Below are positions 1 through 8,649 of a stretch of 42,685 nt of DNA, piece by piece. Each line of letters starts with the position of its first letter. Position 1 is the stretch's first letter. Source of the stretch: an uncultured Pelagibacteraceae bacterium (GTDB lineage Bacteria; Pseudomonadota; Alphaproteobacteria; Pelagibacterales; Pelagibacteraceae); the NCBI GenBank assembly GCA_902606065.1, contig CACLEX010000004.1:1-42685 (forward strand). The letters run 5' to 3'. The position numbers were made by a program, and so were the translations under genes. The notes beneath the pieces were generated by a model. The model was not told the DNA's origin. It did not search any database and was given only the letters and a program-made list of their open reading frames with translations.

Positions 1-279
1 CCCGATTTTATATTGACAAATATTGGTGGGGGTAAACAGGAAATATTAGGATTGTATTTAAAAAAAAACCTTAAGTTTAAAACAACTATTCTATGTACTG
101 GGGCAGCTATTTCTTTTTTTACCAAAGATCAAGCTCCCGTCAATAACTTTATAGATCGATACTACCTTGGTTGGATTGTCAGATTGATATTTAGTCCTTT
201 AATTTTCCTCAAAAGATACATATATGGTTTAAGACTAATACCAATGGTAATCTTTAGTAAAATAAAAATTATTAAATAA
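1..279 (+). CDS. WecG/TagA/CpsF family glycosyltransferase, C-terminal fragment (5' end outside window)
   Basis: Frame is open to the window edge (ccc gat ttt ata = PDFI before the called TTG at 13). PDFILTNIGGGKQEI...TGAAISFFTKDQAPVNNFIDRYYLGWIVRLIFSPLIFLKRYI matches the family's C-terminal pattern (G.GKQE, RAP-like, EW..R...P....RY). Confidence 0.75.
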   Translation, partial: PDFILTNIGGGKQEILGLYLKKNLKFKTTILCTGAAISFFTKDQAPVNNFIDRYYLGWIVRLIFSPLIFLKRYIYGLRLIPMVIFSKIKIIK

Positions 280-353
280 CTAGTTCTAGAATTAAAGTAT
301 TAGTTATATTATATAAGCATAACTAGTTCATAACTTATAATTTTTAAAATTTT

Positions 354-1397
354 ATGAAAAAAAAGAAAGCATTAATATTTGGAGTTACAGGCCAAGATGG
401 TGCATATTTATCAAAATTTTTATTAAATAAAAATTATATTGTTTATGGAGTTAAAAGGAGGTCATCTATTATTAACACTCAAAGAGTTGATGATATTTAT
501 AAAGATATAAATTATAAGTCAAATTTTATTTTACTTTATGGAGATTTAACTGATGCGTCTTCAATATTAAATTTGATAAAAAAAACAAATCCAAGAGAAA
601 TATATAACCTCGCAGCACAATCCCATGTAAAAGTTTCTTTTGAAGTCCCAGAGTATTCTGCTGATGTAAATGGTCTTGGAACCCTAAGAATTTTAGAAGC
701 CATAAGAAGTTTAAATTTAGAAAAAAAAGTAAAATTTTATCAAGCGGGCACCTCGGAAATGTTTGGAAGTACAAAAGAAAAATTTCAAAATGAAAAAACA
801 TCTTTCCATCCAGTAAGTCCCTATGGTGTTTCAAAATGTTTTGCTCATTGGATTACTAAAAATTATAGAGAAGCATATGGAATATATGCATGTAATGGAA
901 TCTTATTTAATCATGAAAGCCCTATTAGAGGAGAAACTTTTGTAACAAGAAAAATTATACAAGGTCTTGTAAGAATAAAACAAAACTATCAAAAAAAATT
1001 ATTTTTAGGCAATCTATATTCAAAGAGAGATTGGGGGCACGCTAGAGATTATGTAGAAGCTATGTGGAAAATGCTTCAACAAAAAAAGCCTGATGATTAT
1101 GTAATTGGTACAGGAAAAACTTTTACAATTAAAGAATTTGTAAATATAGCTACGAAAAAAATGGGATTAAACATAAAATGGATTGGTAGAGGCATTAAAG
1201 AAAAAGCTATAGATATTAAAAGTAAGAAAATTATTATTGAATGCAGAAAAAGATATTTTAGGCCTTTAGAGGTAGATTATTTGAAAGGTAATGCCACTAA
1301 AGCAAAAAAAATATTAAAATGGTCTCCAAAAACATCTATCGATAGTCTTATAGATGAAATGATTAAACATGAACTAAATAATAATGATCAATATTAA
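354..1397 (+). CDS. gmd: GDP-mannose 4,6-dehydratase
   Basis: GVTGQDGAYLSKFLL Rossmann motif, YNLAAQSHV, YGVSKCFAHW, LFNHESPIRGETFVTRKI. Confidence 0.95.
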   Translation: MKKKKALIFGVTGQDGAYLSKFLLNKNYIVYGVKRRSSIINTQRVDDIYKDINYKSNFILLYGDLTDASSILNLIKKTNPREIYNLAAQSHVKVSFEVPEYSADVNGLGTLRILEAIRSLNLEKKVKFYQAGTSEMFGSTKEKFQNEKTSFHPVSPYGVSKCFAHWITKNYREAYGIYACNGILFNHESPIRGETFVTRKIIQGLVRIKQNYQKKLFLGNLYSKRDWGHARDYVEAMWKMLQQKKPDDYVIGTGKTFTIKEFVNIATKKMGLNIKWIGRGIKEKAIDIKSKKIIIECRKRYFRPLEVDYLKGNATKAKKILKWSPKTSIDSLIDEMIKHELNNNDQY

Positions 1398-2325
1398 TAG
1401 TAAAGTATTTATTGCAGGCCATAATGGAATGCTAGGTTCATCGATATTTAGAGAGCTGAAAAAAAAAGGATATAAAAACATAATCACAATTAACAAAAAA
1501 AAACTAGATTTAAGAAACCAAAATGCAGTTAGAATGTTTTTTAAAAAAAAAAAACCAGATGCTGTAATTATTGCTGCTGCGAAAGTTGGTGGAATAAAAG
1601 CTAACATTCACTATCCAGCAAATTTTATAAATGATAATTTACAAATTCAAACAAATATAATTTCTTCAAGTCACTCTAACAATGTGAAAAAATTAATTTT
1701 ATTTGGCTCGAGTTGTATTTACCCAAAAAGTATAAAAAAACCGATTAAAGAAAGTCAAATTATGTCAGGAGTTTTAGAATCGACAAACGAGAGTTATGCT
1801 ATTGCAAAAATTGCAGGTATTAAGATGATAGAATCTTTCAATAGACAATATAATACAAACTATTTATGCCTTATGCCATGCAATTTGTTTGGCCCAAATG
1901 ATAATTATGATACAAAAAACTCACATTTTTTACCCGCTTTGATAAAGAAAATATATTCGGCAAGTAAAAAAAAAGGAAAAAATAAAGTTGTTAAATTGTG
2001 GGGAACTGGAAAACCTAAGAGAGAAGTTTTACATGTTGATGAAGTTGCAAATGCTTGTGAATTCTTCCTTAAAAAAAAAATTAAAAAAACTATAATCAAC
2101 ATTGGTTCCCCAATAGAAATGACTATAAAAAATTATGCTAGTTTGATCAGGAAAAAAATTGATCCAAAAGTTTTGATAAAATTTAATAATGACAAAAAAT
2201 TAGATGGTGTTATGAGAAAAAAATTAAATCTTTCTCTGGCCAATAGTTATGGATGGAAATCAAAAATGAATTTTATGAGAGTATTAGATGAAGTTATTGA
2301 GGACTATATAAATACTCATAGATAA
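1384..2325 (+). CDS. fcl: GDP-L-fucose synthase (NAD-dependent epimerase/dehydratase)
   Basis: AGHNGMLGSSIFREL, AAKVGGI.AN, FGSSCIYPK, YAIAKIAGIKM; overlaps the gmd 3' end by 14 nt. Confidence 0.93.
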   Translation: MININSKVFIAGHNGMLGSSIFRELKKKGYKNIITINKKKLDLRNQNAVRMFFKKKKPDAVIIAAAKVGGIKANIHYPANFINDNLQIQTNIISSSHSNNVKKLILFGSSCIYPKSIKKPIKESQIMSGVLESTNESYAIAKIAGIKMIESFNRQYNTNYLCLMPCNLFGPNDNYDTKNSHFLPALIKKIYSASKKKGKNKVVKLWGTGKPKREVLHVDEVANACEFFLKKKIKKTIINIGSPIEMTIKNYASLIRKKIDPKVLIKFNNDKKLDGVMRKKLNLSLANSYGWKSKMNFMRVLDEVIEDYINTHR

Positions 2326-2330
2326 ATAGT

Positions 2331-3971
2331 ATGATTTTTTTTCAAATACTTATATTTATTGTAAGTATCTTTCTATTGTCATTGTCTATTTCTGGATATG
2401 GAAGATTAGTAAATTTTAATTTTAAAAATAATTTTTTTTTAGATATATTTTTAGGCTTTATATTAATATCTTTAACAATAACCTTAGTTCATTTTTTTTT
2501 TAAAATAAATCTTATTATTAGTTTTGCGATTTTTATTTTGGGGCTATTCTTTTTTTTTTATAAAAAAAAAATAATCCTACAGAATTTAATTAAAAATGAA
2601 AACTTCTACAGCTTTATAATACTTATTTTATTAATACCTATTTTTTTATCTCAAAAATATCATGAAGATTTTGGATATTATCATTTACCATATGCACTTG
2701 GTTTCATTGAGGAAAAAATAATCTTTGGATTTGCAAATATTGATAAATCTTATATCTATAACTCTATTTGGTTGAATTTATATTCAATCTTTTTTTTAAG
2801 TGATAAAAATTTTAATTTTTTAACTTTACCTAGTTTTTTATTATTTGTAGCGTTCGTACTTTTTTCTTTTCAACAATTAATTTCAAAAAATGACAAATTA
2901 GCAAGTGATTATTTTCTGCTTACAACAATATTTTATTTCATTCTAAAATTTACTAGAATTTCTGAGTTTGGAGTAGATTTACCGACATCTATTTTTTCCA
3001 TTCTGAGTATTTATTTTTTCTTAAAGTTTTCTGAAGTAGATCTGATAAGTGAAAGAAAAGAATATTTTTTTTTAATTTCAATTTTTACTTTTTTTTCAAT
3101 TCTAATAAAATTAAGCACAATCCCTCTCATTTTATTACCAATTTTCCTTTACTTGAAACATTTCAAAGTTTTGAAATTTGATATTTTTAATTTTAAGTTT
3201 TTATTAATATATAGTTTATTAACAATATTTTTAATTCAACAATTTATCTATACTGGATGCTTTTTTTTTCCATCCAAACTGACATGCTTAAATGTAAGTT
3301 GGTTTAGTGAGGAAAATTTAGAATTATCAAAACAACTTAAATTAATTAATAAAAGTTATGGTGTAGCAAATGATATTTATACTCCCAGGGAATATCTTGA
3401 AAATTTTAATTGGTTAAGTTTTTGGTTTAAGAGAAACTTTGTTGAGATTTCAGAACACCTCTTAACTATAATTCTGCCATTGTTGTTATTTTTTTCGATA
3501 CAAAAACAAAAGATTAATCATAGATTTATTTTAAAAGATAAGTTAGGGCTATATATTTTTTTATTCTTTGGTTTTTTATTTTGGCTTAATTTTTCTCCAG
3601 TTTATAGGTTTGCAATACATCTATTTTTGACTCTAATTTTTGTTCTGCTGATCAATAGTTCAATATCAAAAAATTTTTCAAAAAAATTTTTTTTCATTTT
3701 TATGATAACTTTTATTCTATACAGTTTTTCAAAAAATATGATAAGATTAAATAAAGTTGATACTATATTTTTTGGTATCTTAAAAATAGATAATGCATTT
3801 ATACTTAATGAAAAAAATACTAACGAGTTAGTAAAAATTTATCAGCCCGACATTAAGAATAACTCATCAAATGGTTGGCAAGGTAGACTTTGTTGGGATA
3901 TTCCATTCATCTGTTCTTCTAACAAACTGCATATTAGAAAAAAAAATGGATATTTAATAATAAATAAATAA
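2331..3971 (+). CDS. Polytopic membrane protein, possibly GT-C-like or LIC_10190-like surface-glycan protein
   Basis: 546 aa, many hydrophobic segments, KYHEDFGYYHLPYALGF early loop; lies inside a glycan cassette. Confidence 0.55.
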   Translation: MIFFQILIFIVSIFLLSLSISGYGRLVNFNFKNNFFLDIFLGFILISLTITLVHFFFKINLIISFAIFILGLFFFFYKKKIILQNLIKNENFYSFIILILLIPIFLSQKYHEDFGYYHLPYALGFIEEKIIFGFANIDKSYIYNSIWLNLYSIFFLSDKNFNFLTLPSFLLFVAFVLFSFQQLISKNDKLASDYFLLTTIFYFILKFTRISEFGVDLPTSIFSILSIYFFLKFSEVDLISERKEYFFLISIFTFFSILIKLSTIPLILLPIFLYLKHFKVLKFDIFNFKFLLIYSLLTIFLIQQFIYTGCFFFPSKLTCLNVSWFSEENLELSKQLKLINKSYGVANDIYTPREYLENFNWLSFWFKRNFVEISEHLLTIILPLLLFFSIQKQKINHRFILKDKLGLYIFLFFGFLFWLNFSPVYRFAIHLFLTLIFVLLINSSISKNFSKKFFFIFMITFILYSFSKNMIRLNKVDTIFFGILKIDNAFILNEKNTNELVKIYQPDIKNNSSNGWQGRLCWDIPFICSSNKLHIRKKNGYLIINK

Positions 3972-3982
3972 ATTAATTGAAT

Positions 3983-4705
3983 ATGATTAATAGAGAAACA
4001 TTTAAGTTTTCAATTATAATTCCATGTTATAATGAAAAAGATACAATTGAAAAAATTCTTGAAAAAATAATTCAAAGTTTAAAAAATCATGAAATTTCAA
4101 AATATGAAATCATTATTGTTGATGATTGTTCGAACGATGGCACAAATGAAATATTAAAAAATTTGCCAATTAAAGAAAAAGTTCAAATTTATTTCCACGA
4201 TAGTAATTTAGGAAAAGGTGCTGCGATACATACTGCACTTAAACATATAACTGGCGAAATTACTTTAATCCAAGATGCAGATTTAGAGTATGATCCATCT
4301 GATTATGATAAATTATTAATTCCTTTTTTTGAGACAAATGCAGACATAGTTTATGGATCTAGATTCCTTGGTGGTGGGAAATACGTAAGAATACATTTTT
4401 TTTGGCATTATTTAGCAAATAAGATTTTAACTTTTATTTGTAATTTATGTATTAATTTAAATTTAACTGACATGGAAACTGGATATAAAGCATTTAAGTC
4501 TTCAGCTCTAAAAAGTGTAAATCTCAAAGAAAAAAGTTTTTCATTCGAACCAGAAGTAACTATTAAATTAGCAAAAAAAAATTTCAAATTTTTTGAAGTT
4601 CCTATAACCTATAATGGGAGATCATATGAAGAAGGTAAAAAAATTGGTCTAAAAGATGCATTTATTGCTCTAAAAGCTATTATTTTTTATTCTTTCACGA
4701 AGTAA
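3983..4705 (+). CDS. Glycosyltransferase family 2 (dolichyl-phosphate mannose synthase-like)
   Basis: FSIIIPCYNEKDTIEKIL, IIVDDCSNDGT, LIQDADLEYDP, DMETGYKAF. ATG at 3983 preferred over the track's TTG at 3977. Confidence 0.9.
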   Translation: MINRETFKFSIIIPCYNEKDTIEKILEKIIQSLKNHEISKYEIIIVDDCSNDGTNEILKNLPIKEKVQIYFHDSNLGKGAAIHTALKHITGEITLIQDADLEYDPSDYDKLLIPFFETNADIVYGSRFLGGGKYVRIHFFWHYLANKILTFICNLCINLNLTDMETGYKAFKSSALKSVNLKEKSFSFEPEVTIKLAKKNFKFFEVPITYNGRSYEEGKKIGLKDAFIALKAIIFYSFTK

Positions 4706-4722
4706 ACATTTTTTATTTTTCT

Positions 4723-4750
4723 TTGACTAAAATTTTTCTTTAGGTATAAA
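4723..4750 (+). promoter_or_regulatory. Sigma70-like promoter for 5S rRNA
   Basis: TTGACT (4723-4728), 16-nt spacer, TATAAA (4745-4750); predicted start at about the 5S 5' end. Confidence 0.6.
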
Positions 4751-4756
4751 TACCTC

Positions 4757-4872
4757 GCCTGGTGATTATAGCGAAGAGGTAATACCCGATCCCATTCCGA
4801 ACTCGGAAGTCAAGCTTTTCAGCGCCGATGGTACTTTGTCTTAAGACATGGAAGAGTAGGACTTTGCCAGGC
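4757..4872 (+). rRNA. rrf: 5S ribosomal RNA
   Basis: gcctggtgattatagcgaagaggtaatacccgatcccattccgaactcggaagtcaagc...gccgatggtactttg...gagagtaggac-like 3' part ending gccaggc; terminal helix gcctgg/ccaggc. Confidence 0.95.
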
Positions 4873-4888
4873 TAAACTCTTTAAAATT

Positions 4889-5014
4889 ATGAAAATTAAA
4901 AGTTCACTGAAATCAATCAAAAGAAGAGATTTAAATTCCAAACTTGTAAGACGTAGAGGAAGAGTTTATATAATTAACAAATCTAATCCTAAATTTAAAG
5001 CAAGACAAAAATAA
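4889..5014 (+). CDS. rpmJ: 50S ribosomal protein L36
   Basis: Not in ORF track. [41 protein letters not shown] (41 aa), the alphaproteobacterial L36 pattern. Confidence 0.93.
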   Translation: MKIKSSLKSIKRRDLNSKLVRRRGRVYIINKSNPKFKARQK

Positions 5015-5019
5015 TTTTT

Positions 5020-5130
5020 ATGGATAATGAAAACCATAAAAAAACTTGGAATAGTTTTACCAAATTTGTGTTGTGGGGAACTGTCGCGGTAGTGTTAGTA
5101 TTGGTACTAATGGCGATATTCTTATTATAG
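5020..5130 (+). CDS. Small membrane protein, aa3-type cytochrome c oxidase subunit IV-like
   Basis: Not in ORF track. MDNENHKKTWNSFTKFVLWGTVAVVLVLVLMAIFLL (36 aa): short polar N-terminus with H..TW..F plus one TM, as in the bacterial aa3 CoxIV family; upstream of pntAA. Confidence 0.65.
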   Translation: MDNENHKKTWNSFTKFVLWGTVAVVLVLVLMAIFLL

Positions 5131-5139
5131 AATTTTTCA

Positions 5140-6228
5140 ATGAAAATCGGATCAGTTTCAGAAAATCAAAAAAAAGAAAAAAGAATTTCAATTACTCCTG
5201 AAATCGCCAAAAAGTATATTTCAATAGGATTTGAAGTTCATTTGTCAAAAAATTATGGAGTCCACTTAGGAATTTCTGATGATAAATTTAAAAATTTAGG
5301 TGTTAAATTTTCAGATGATGAAAATGAAGTCATAAATCTTTCAAACATAATTGTCCAGTTAGGATTATTGTCTGAGGATAAATGTTCATTAATCAAAGAA
5401 GATAAAACTCTTGTTGGTGTTTTAAACCCTTATGATAACAAAGAAAGATTAGACAAATTAAAGCAAAAAAAAATAAATCTCTTTTCATTAGAATTATTAC
5501 CAAGGATAACCAGAGCTCAATCAATGGACATCTTGTCTTCTCAAGCGAATCTAGCTGGATACAAAGCAGTAATTGAGTCATTTGCTTATTTTGAGAAAGC
5601 TATTCCTATGATGATGACAGCCGCTGGTACAATTCCAGCAGCAAAGATTTTAGTTGTTGGAGCTGGTGTTGCCGGCTTACAAGCAATAGCAACCGCAAAA
5701 AGAATGGGGGGTATTGTTTTTGCTACAGATGTAAGAATGGCATCAAAAGAACAAGTTGAAAGTTTAGGTGGAAAATTTTTAACGGTCGAAGGTACTGAAA
5801 ATTTAGAAACTGAAGGTGGCTATGCGAAGGAGGCCTCTGATGAATTTAAAAAAAAACAAGAGGTATTACTTTCTGAAACTTTAAAAAAAATTGATATTGT
5901 TATTTGCACGGCATTGGTACCTGGGAAAAAAGCACCTGTGATTATCAAAGAGGATATGATCAATTATATGCAAGCTGGATCTGTTATTTATGACTTAGCC
6001 GCTGTACAGGGTGGCAACACTGCATTTACAAAAGCAGATGAAATTATTGAAAAAAATGGAGTAAAAATTATGGGTGAAAGTAATATTTTAAATAAATTAC
6101 CAGTGTCTGCCTCTAGTTTATACGCAAAAAATATGTTTAATTTCATTGAGAACTTATTTGATAAAGAAAATAAAAAATTAAATATTAATTTAGAAGACGA
6201 AATAATAGAAAAAACACTTATTAAATAA
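5140..6228 (+). CDS. pntAA: NAD(P) transhydrogenase subunit alpha part 1
   Basis: KIGSVSENQKKEKRISITPEIAKKY, VVGAGVAGLQAIATAKRMGG, ALVPGKKAPVI, DLAAVQGGN. Confidence 0.95.
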   Translation: MKIGSVSENQKKEKRISITPEIAKKYISIGFEVHLSKNYGVHLGISDDKFKNLGVKFSDDENEVINLSNIIVQLGLLSEDKCSLIKEDKTLVGVLNPYDNKERLDKLKQKKINLFSLELLPRITRAQSMDILSSQANLAGYKAVIESFAYFEKAIPMMMTAAGTIPAAKILVVGAGVAGLQAIATAKRMGGIVFATDVRMASKEQVESLGGKFLTVEGTENLETEGGYAKEASDEFKKKQEVLLSETLKKIDIVICTALVPGKKAPVIIKEDMINYMQAGSVIYDLAAVQGGNTAFTKADEIIEKNGVKIMGESNILNKLPVSASSLYAKNMFNFIENLFDKENKKLNINLEDEIIEKTLIK

Positions 6229-6231
6229 AAT

Positions 6232-6543
6232 ATGGAAATTGATCCTTTAATATTCAGATTAAGTATATTTATCCTTTCAATATTTGTAGGGTATTATGTT
6301 GTTTGGAGTGTTACTCCATCATTACATACTCCTTTAATGTCAGTTACTAACGCAATCTCATCTGTAATTATTGTTGGGGCAATAATTGCAGGGTTATCTA
6401 GTAACGAAGATAGTGTGTTTAATATTTCTAGTATTTTTGGTTTTTTAGCTATTGCATTGGCGGCGATAAATATTTTTGGTGGTTTTTTAGTAACCCAAAG
6501 AATGCTTGCGATGTACAAAAAAAAGAAAAAGGATAAAAAATGA
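6232..6543 (+). CDS. pntAB: NAD(P) transhydrogenase subunit alpha part 2
   Basis: WSVTPSLHTPLMSVTNAISSVIIVGAI, GGFLVTQRMLAMYKKK. Confidence 0.95.
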   Translation: MEIDPLIFRLSIFILSIFVGYYVVWSVTPSLHTPLMSVTNAISSVIIVGAIIAGLSSNEDSVFNISSIFGFLAIALAAINIFGGFLVTQRMLAMYKKKKKDKK

Positions 6544-7937
6544 TATCAGCAAACTTATCAGCAATATTTTACCTAGTTTCTGGTGTGCTCTTTATTTTAG
6601 CTTTAAGAGGTCTGTCATCTCCTGAAACATCAAGACAAGGTAATTTTTTTGGTATTCTTGGAATGATAATAGCTGTAACTGTAACTTTTTTATCTACTGG
6701 TAATTTTTCGACCGGATTTGTATATGTTCTAATATTCATCTTAGTTGGGGGTTCTTTAGGAGCTTTCATAGCTTATAAGATACCAATGACAGCAATGCCT
6801 GAATTAGTAGCTGGGTTTCATAGCTTAGTTGGGCTCGCTGCAGTATTTGTTGCAATATCAGCTTTTTTAAATCCTGAAGCATTTAATCTTGGAAGCCCAG
6901 GAAACATAAAGCTTGGTAGTTTAATAGAAATGTCAATTGGAGCGGCTGTTGGAGCTATCACATTCTCTGGTTCAATAATTGCCTTTTTAAAGTTACAAGG
7001 AATAATGTCAGGTTCACCAATCACCTTTAAAGGTCAACACCCATTAAACGCTATAATTTTAATTTCAATAATCGTTTTAATTTATTTGTTATGTTCAACG
7101 CAATCATCGAACTTATTTTGGATTCTGTTAGGTGTCTCATTTTTAATTGGATTTCTTTTAATAATCCCAATTGGTGGGGCTGATATGCCAGTAGTTATTT
7201 CTATGCTTAATTCTTATTCAGGCTGGGCAGCTGCTGGTATCGGATTTACTCTAGAAAATACAGCTTTAATAATTACTGGTGCGCTTGTTGGATCATCTGG
7301 AGCAATATTATCATATATAATGTGTAAAGGAATGAATCGTTCATTCTTTAATGTAATCTTAGGTGGATTTGGTGCTACAGATGAAGCCTCTAGTGTTTCT
7401 TCAAAAGAACAGCGACCGGTAAAAAGTGGTAATGCTGATGATGCAGCTTTCTTAATGAAAAATGCTTCATCAGTAATAATAGTACCTGGATATGGAATGG
7501 CAGTTGCTCAAGCTCAGCATGCTTTAAGAGAAATGGTCGATACTTTAAAGAAAAACGATATTAAAGTATCTTATGCCATTCATCCTGTTGCAGGGAGAAT
7601 GCCTGGACATATGAATGTTTTATTAGCAGAGGCTAATGTTCCCTACGACGAAGTTTTTGAATTAGAGGAAATTAATAATGACTTTGCTAATGCAGATGTA
7701 GCATTTGTAATTGGAGCAAATGATGTGACTAACCCAGTTGCAAAAACAGATCCACAAAGTCCAATCTATGGAATGCCAGTTCTAGATGTAGAAAAATGCA
7801 AATCAGTATTATTTGTCAAAAGAAGTCTTTCACCAGGGTATGCGGGTATTGATAATGATCTCTTTTACAAAGAAAACACACTAATGCTTTTTGCAGATGC
7901 GAAAAAAATGACAGAGGATATAACTAAAAATTTATGA
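6540..7937 (+). CDS. pntB: NAD(P) transhydrogenase subunit beta
   Basis: IPMTAMPELVAGFHSLVGLAAVF, GGADMPVVISMLNSYSGWAAAGIGF, VPGYGMAVAQAQHALREM, HPVAGRMPGHMNVLLAEA. Confidence 0.96.
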   Translation: MISANLSAIFYLVSGVLFILALRGLSSPETSRQGNFFGILGMIIAVTVTFLSTGNFSTGFVYVLIFILVGGSLGAFIAYKIPMTAMPELVAGFHSLVGLAAVFVAISAFLNPEAFNLGSPGNIKLGSLIEMSIGAAVGAITFSGSIIAFLKLQGIMSGSPITFKGQHPLNAIILISIIVLIYLLCSTQSSNLFWILLGVSFLIGFLLIIPIGGADMPVVISMLNSYSGWAAAGIGFTLENTALIITGALVGSSGAILSYIMCKGMNRSFFNVILGGFGATDEASSVSSKEQRPVKSGNADDAAFLMKNASSVIIVPGYGMAVAQAQHALREMVDTLKKNDIKVSYAIHPVAGRMPGHMNVLLAEANVPYDEVFELEEINNDFANADVAFVIGANDVTNPVAKTDPQSPIYGMPVLDVEKCKSVLFVKRSLSPGYAGIDNDLFYKENTLMLFADAKKMTEDITKNL

Positions 7938-8632
7938 GTACTCAAATTTTCTGTGATATTGCAGATTTAAATCAAATTAAAAAATTTAGCAAAAAAAAAA
8001 TAGTCAAGGGCTTCACCACAAATCCTAGTTTAATGAGAAAAGCAGGAGCAAAAAACTATAAATCATATTCAAAACAAATACTTCAAGTTTGTAAAAGTAA
8101 ACCAATTTCATTTGAGGTATTTGCTGATAATTTTAAGTCAATGTTGGAACAAGGAATTAAGATTAATACTTGGGGTAAAAATGTTTATGTAAAAGTACCT
8201 GTGGTCAATTCTAAAAGCCAATTTACAGGAAGAGTAATAAAAGATTTAAATAAAAGAAATATTAAGTTAAATATTACAGCAGTTTATACAGCTAAACAAA
8301 CAGCCAGAATTCTAAGAGTTATAAATAAAAAAACAAAAGTTATCATTTCAATCTTTGCCGGAAGAGCAGGTGATACAGGAAAAGATCCATTACCTGAATT
8401 AATAAATAGTATCAAAATGGTAAAAAGTTATAAAAATGTGAAAATTTTATGGGCCAGTGTAAGAGAACCTTATAATTATATTCAAGCGAAACAAATAGGT
8501 TGTCATATAATAACGATACCCCCATCAATTATTGAAAAAATTCAAAATTTTGGTAAATCTTTTGATAAACTTACTAGGGAAACTGTAAAAGGTTTTTTAA
8601 TAGATTCTAAAAAATCAAAATTTAGAATATAA
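7934..8632 (+). CDS. Transaldolase family protein (TalC/Fsa-like)
   Basis: FCDIADLNQIKK, GFTTNPSLMRKAG, VYVKVPV, LNITAVYTAKQ, IISIFAGRAGDTG. Confidence 0.85.
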   Translation: MSTQIFCDIADLNQIKKFSKKKIVKGFTTNPSLMRKAGAKNYKSYSKQILQVCKSKPISFEVFADNFKSMLEQGIKINTWGKNVYVKVPVVNSKSQFTGRVIKDLNKRNIKLNITAVYTAKQTARILRVINKKTKVIISIFAGRAGDTGKDPLPELINSIKMVKSYKNVKILWASVREPYNYIQAKQIGCHIITIPPSIIEKIQNFGKSFDKLTRETVKGFLIDSKKSKFRI

Positions 8633-8649
8633 GCCTGATACCAAGTCTT

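Noticed and set aside
526-834. 102-aa minus-strand ORF inside gmd, and similar short antisense ORFs throughout the track
   Set aside because: All lie opposite confidently identified genes and look like chance open frames.
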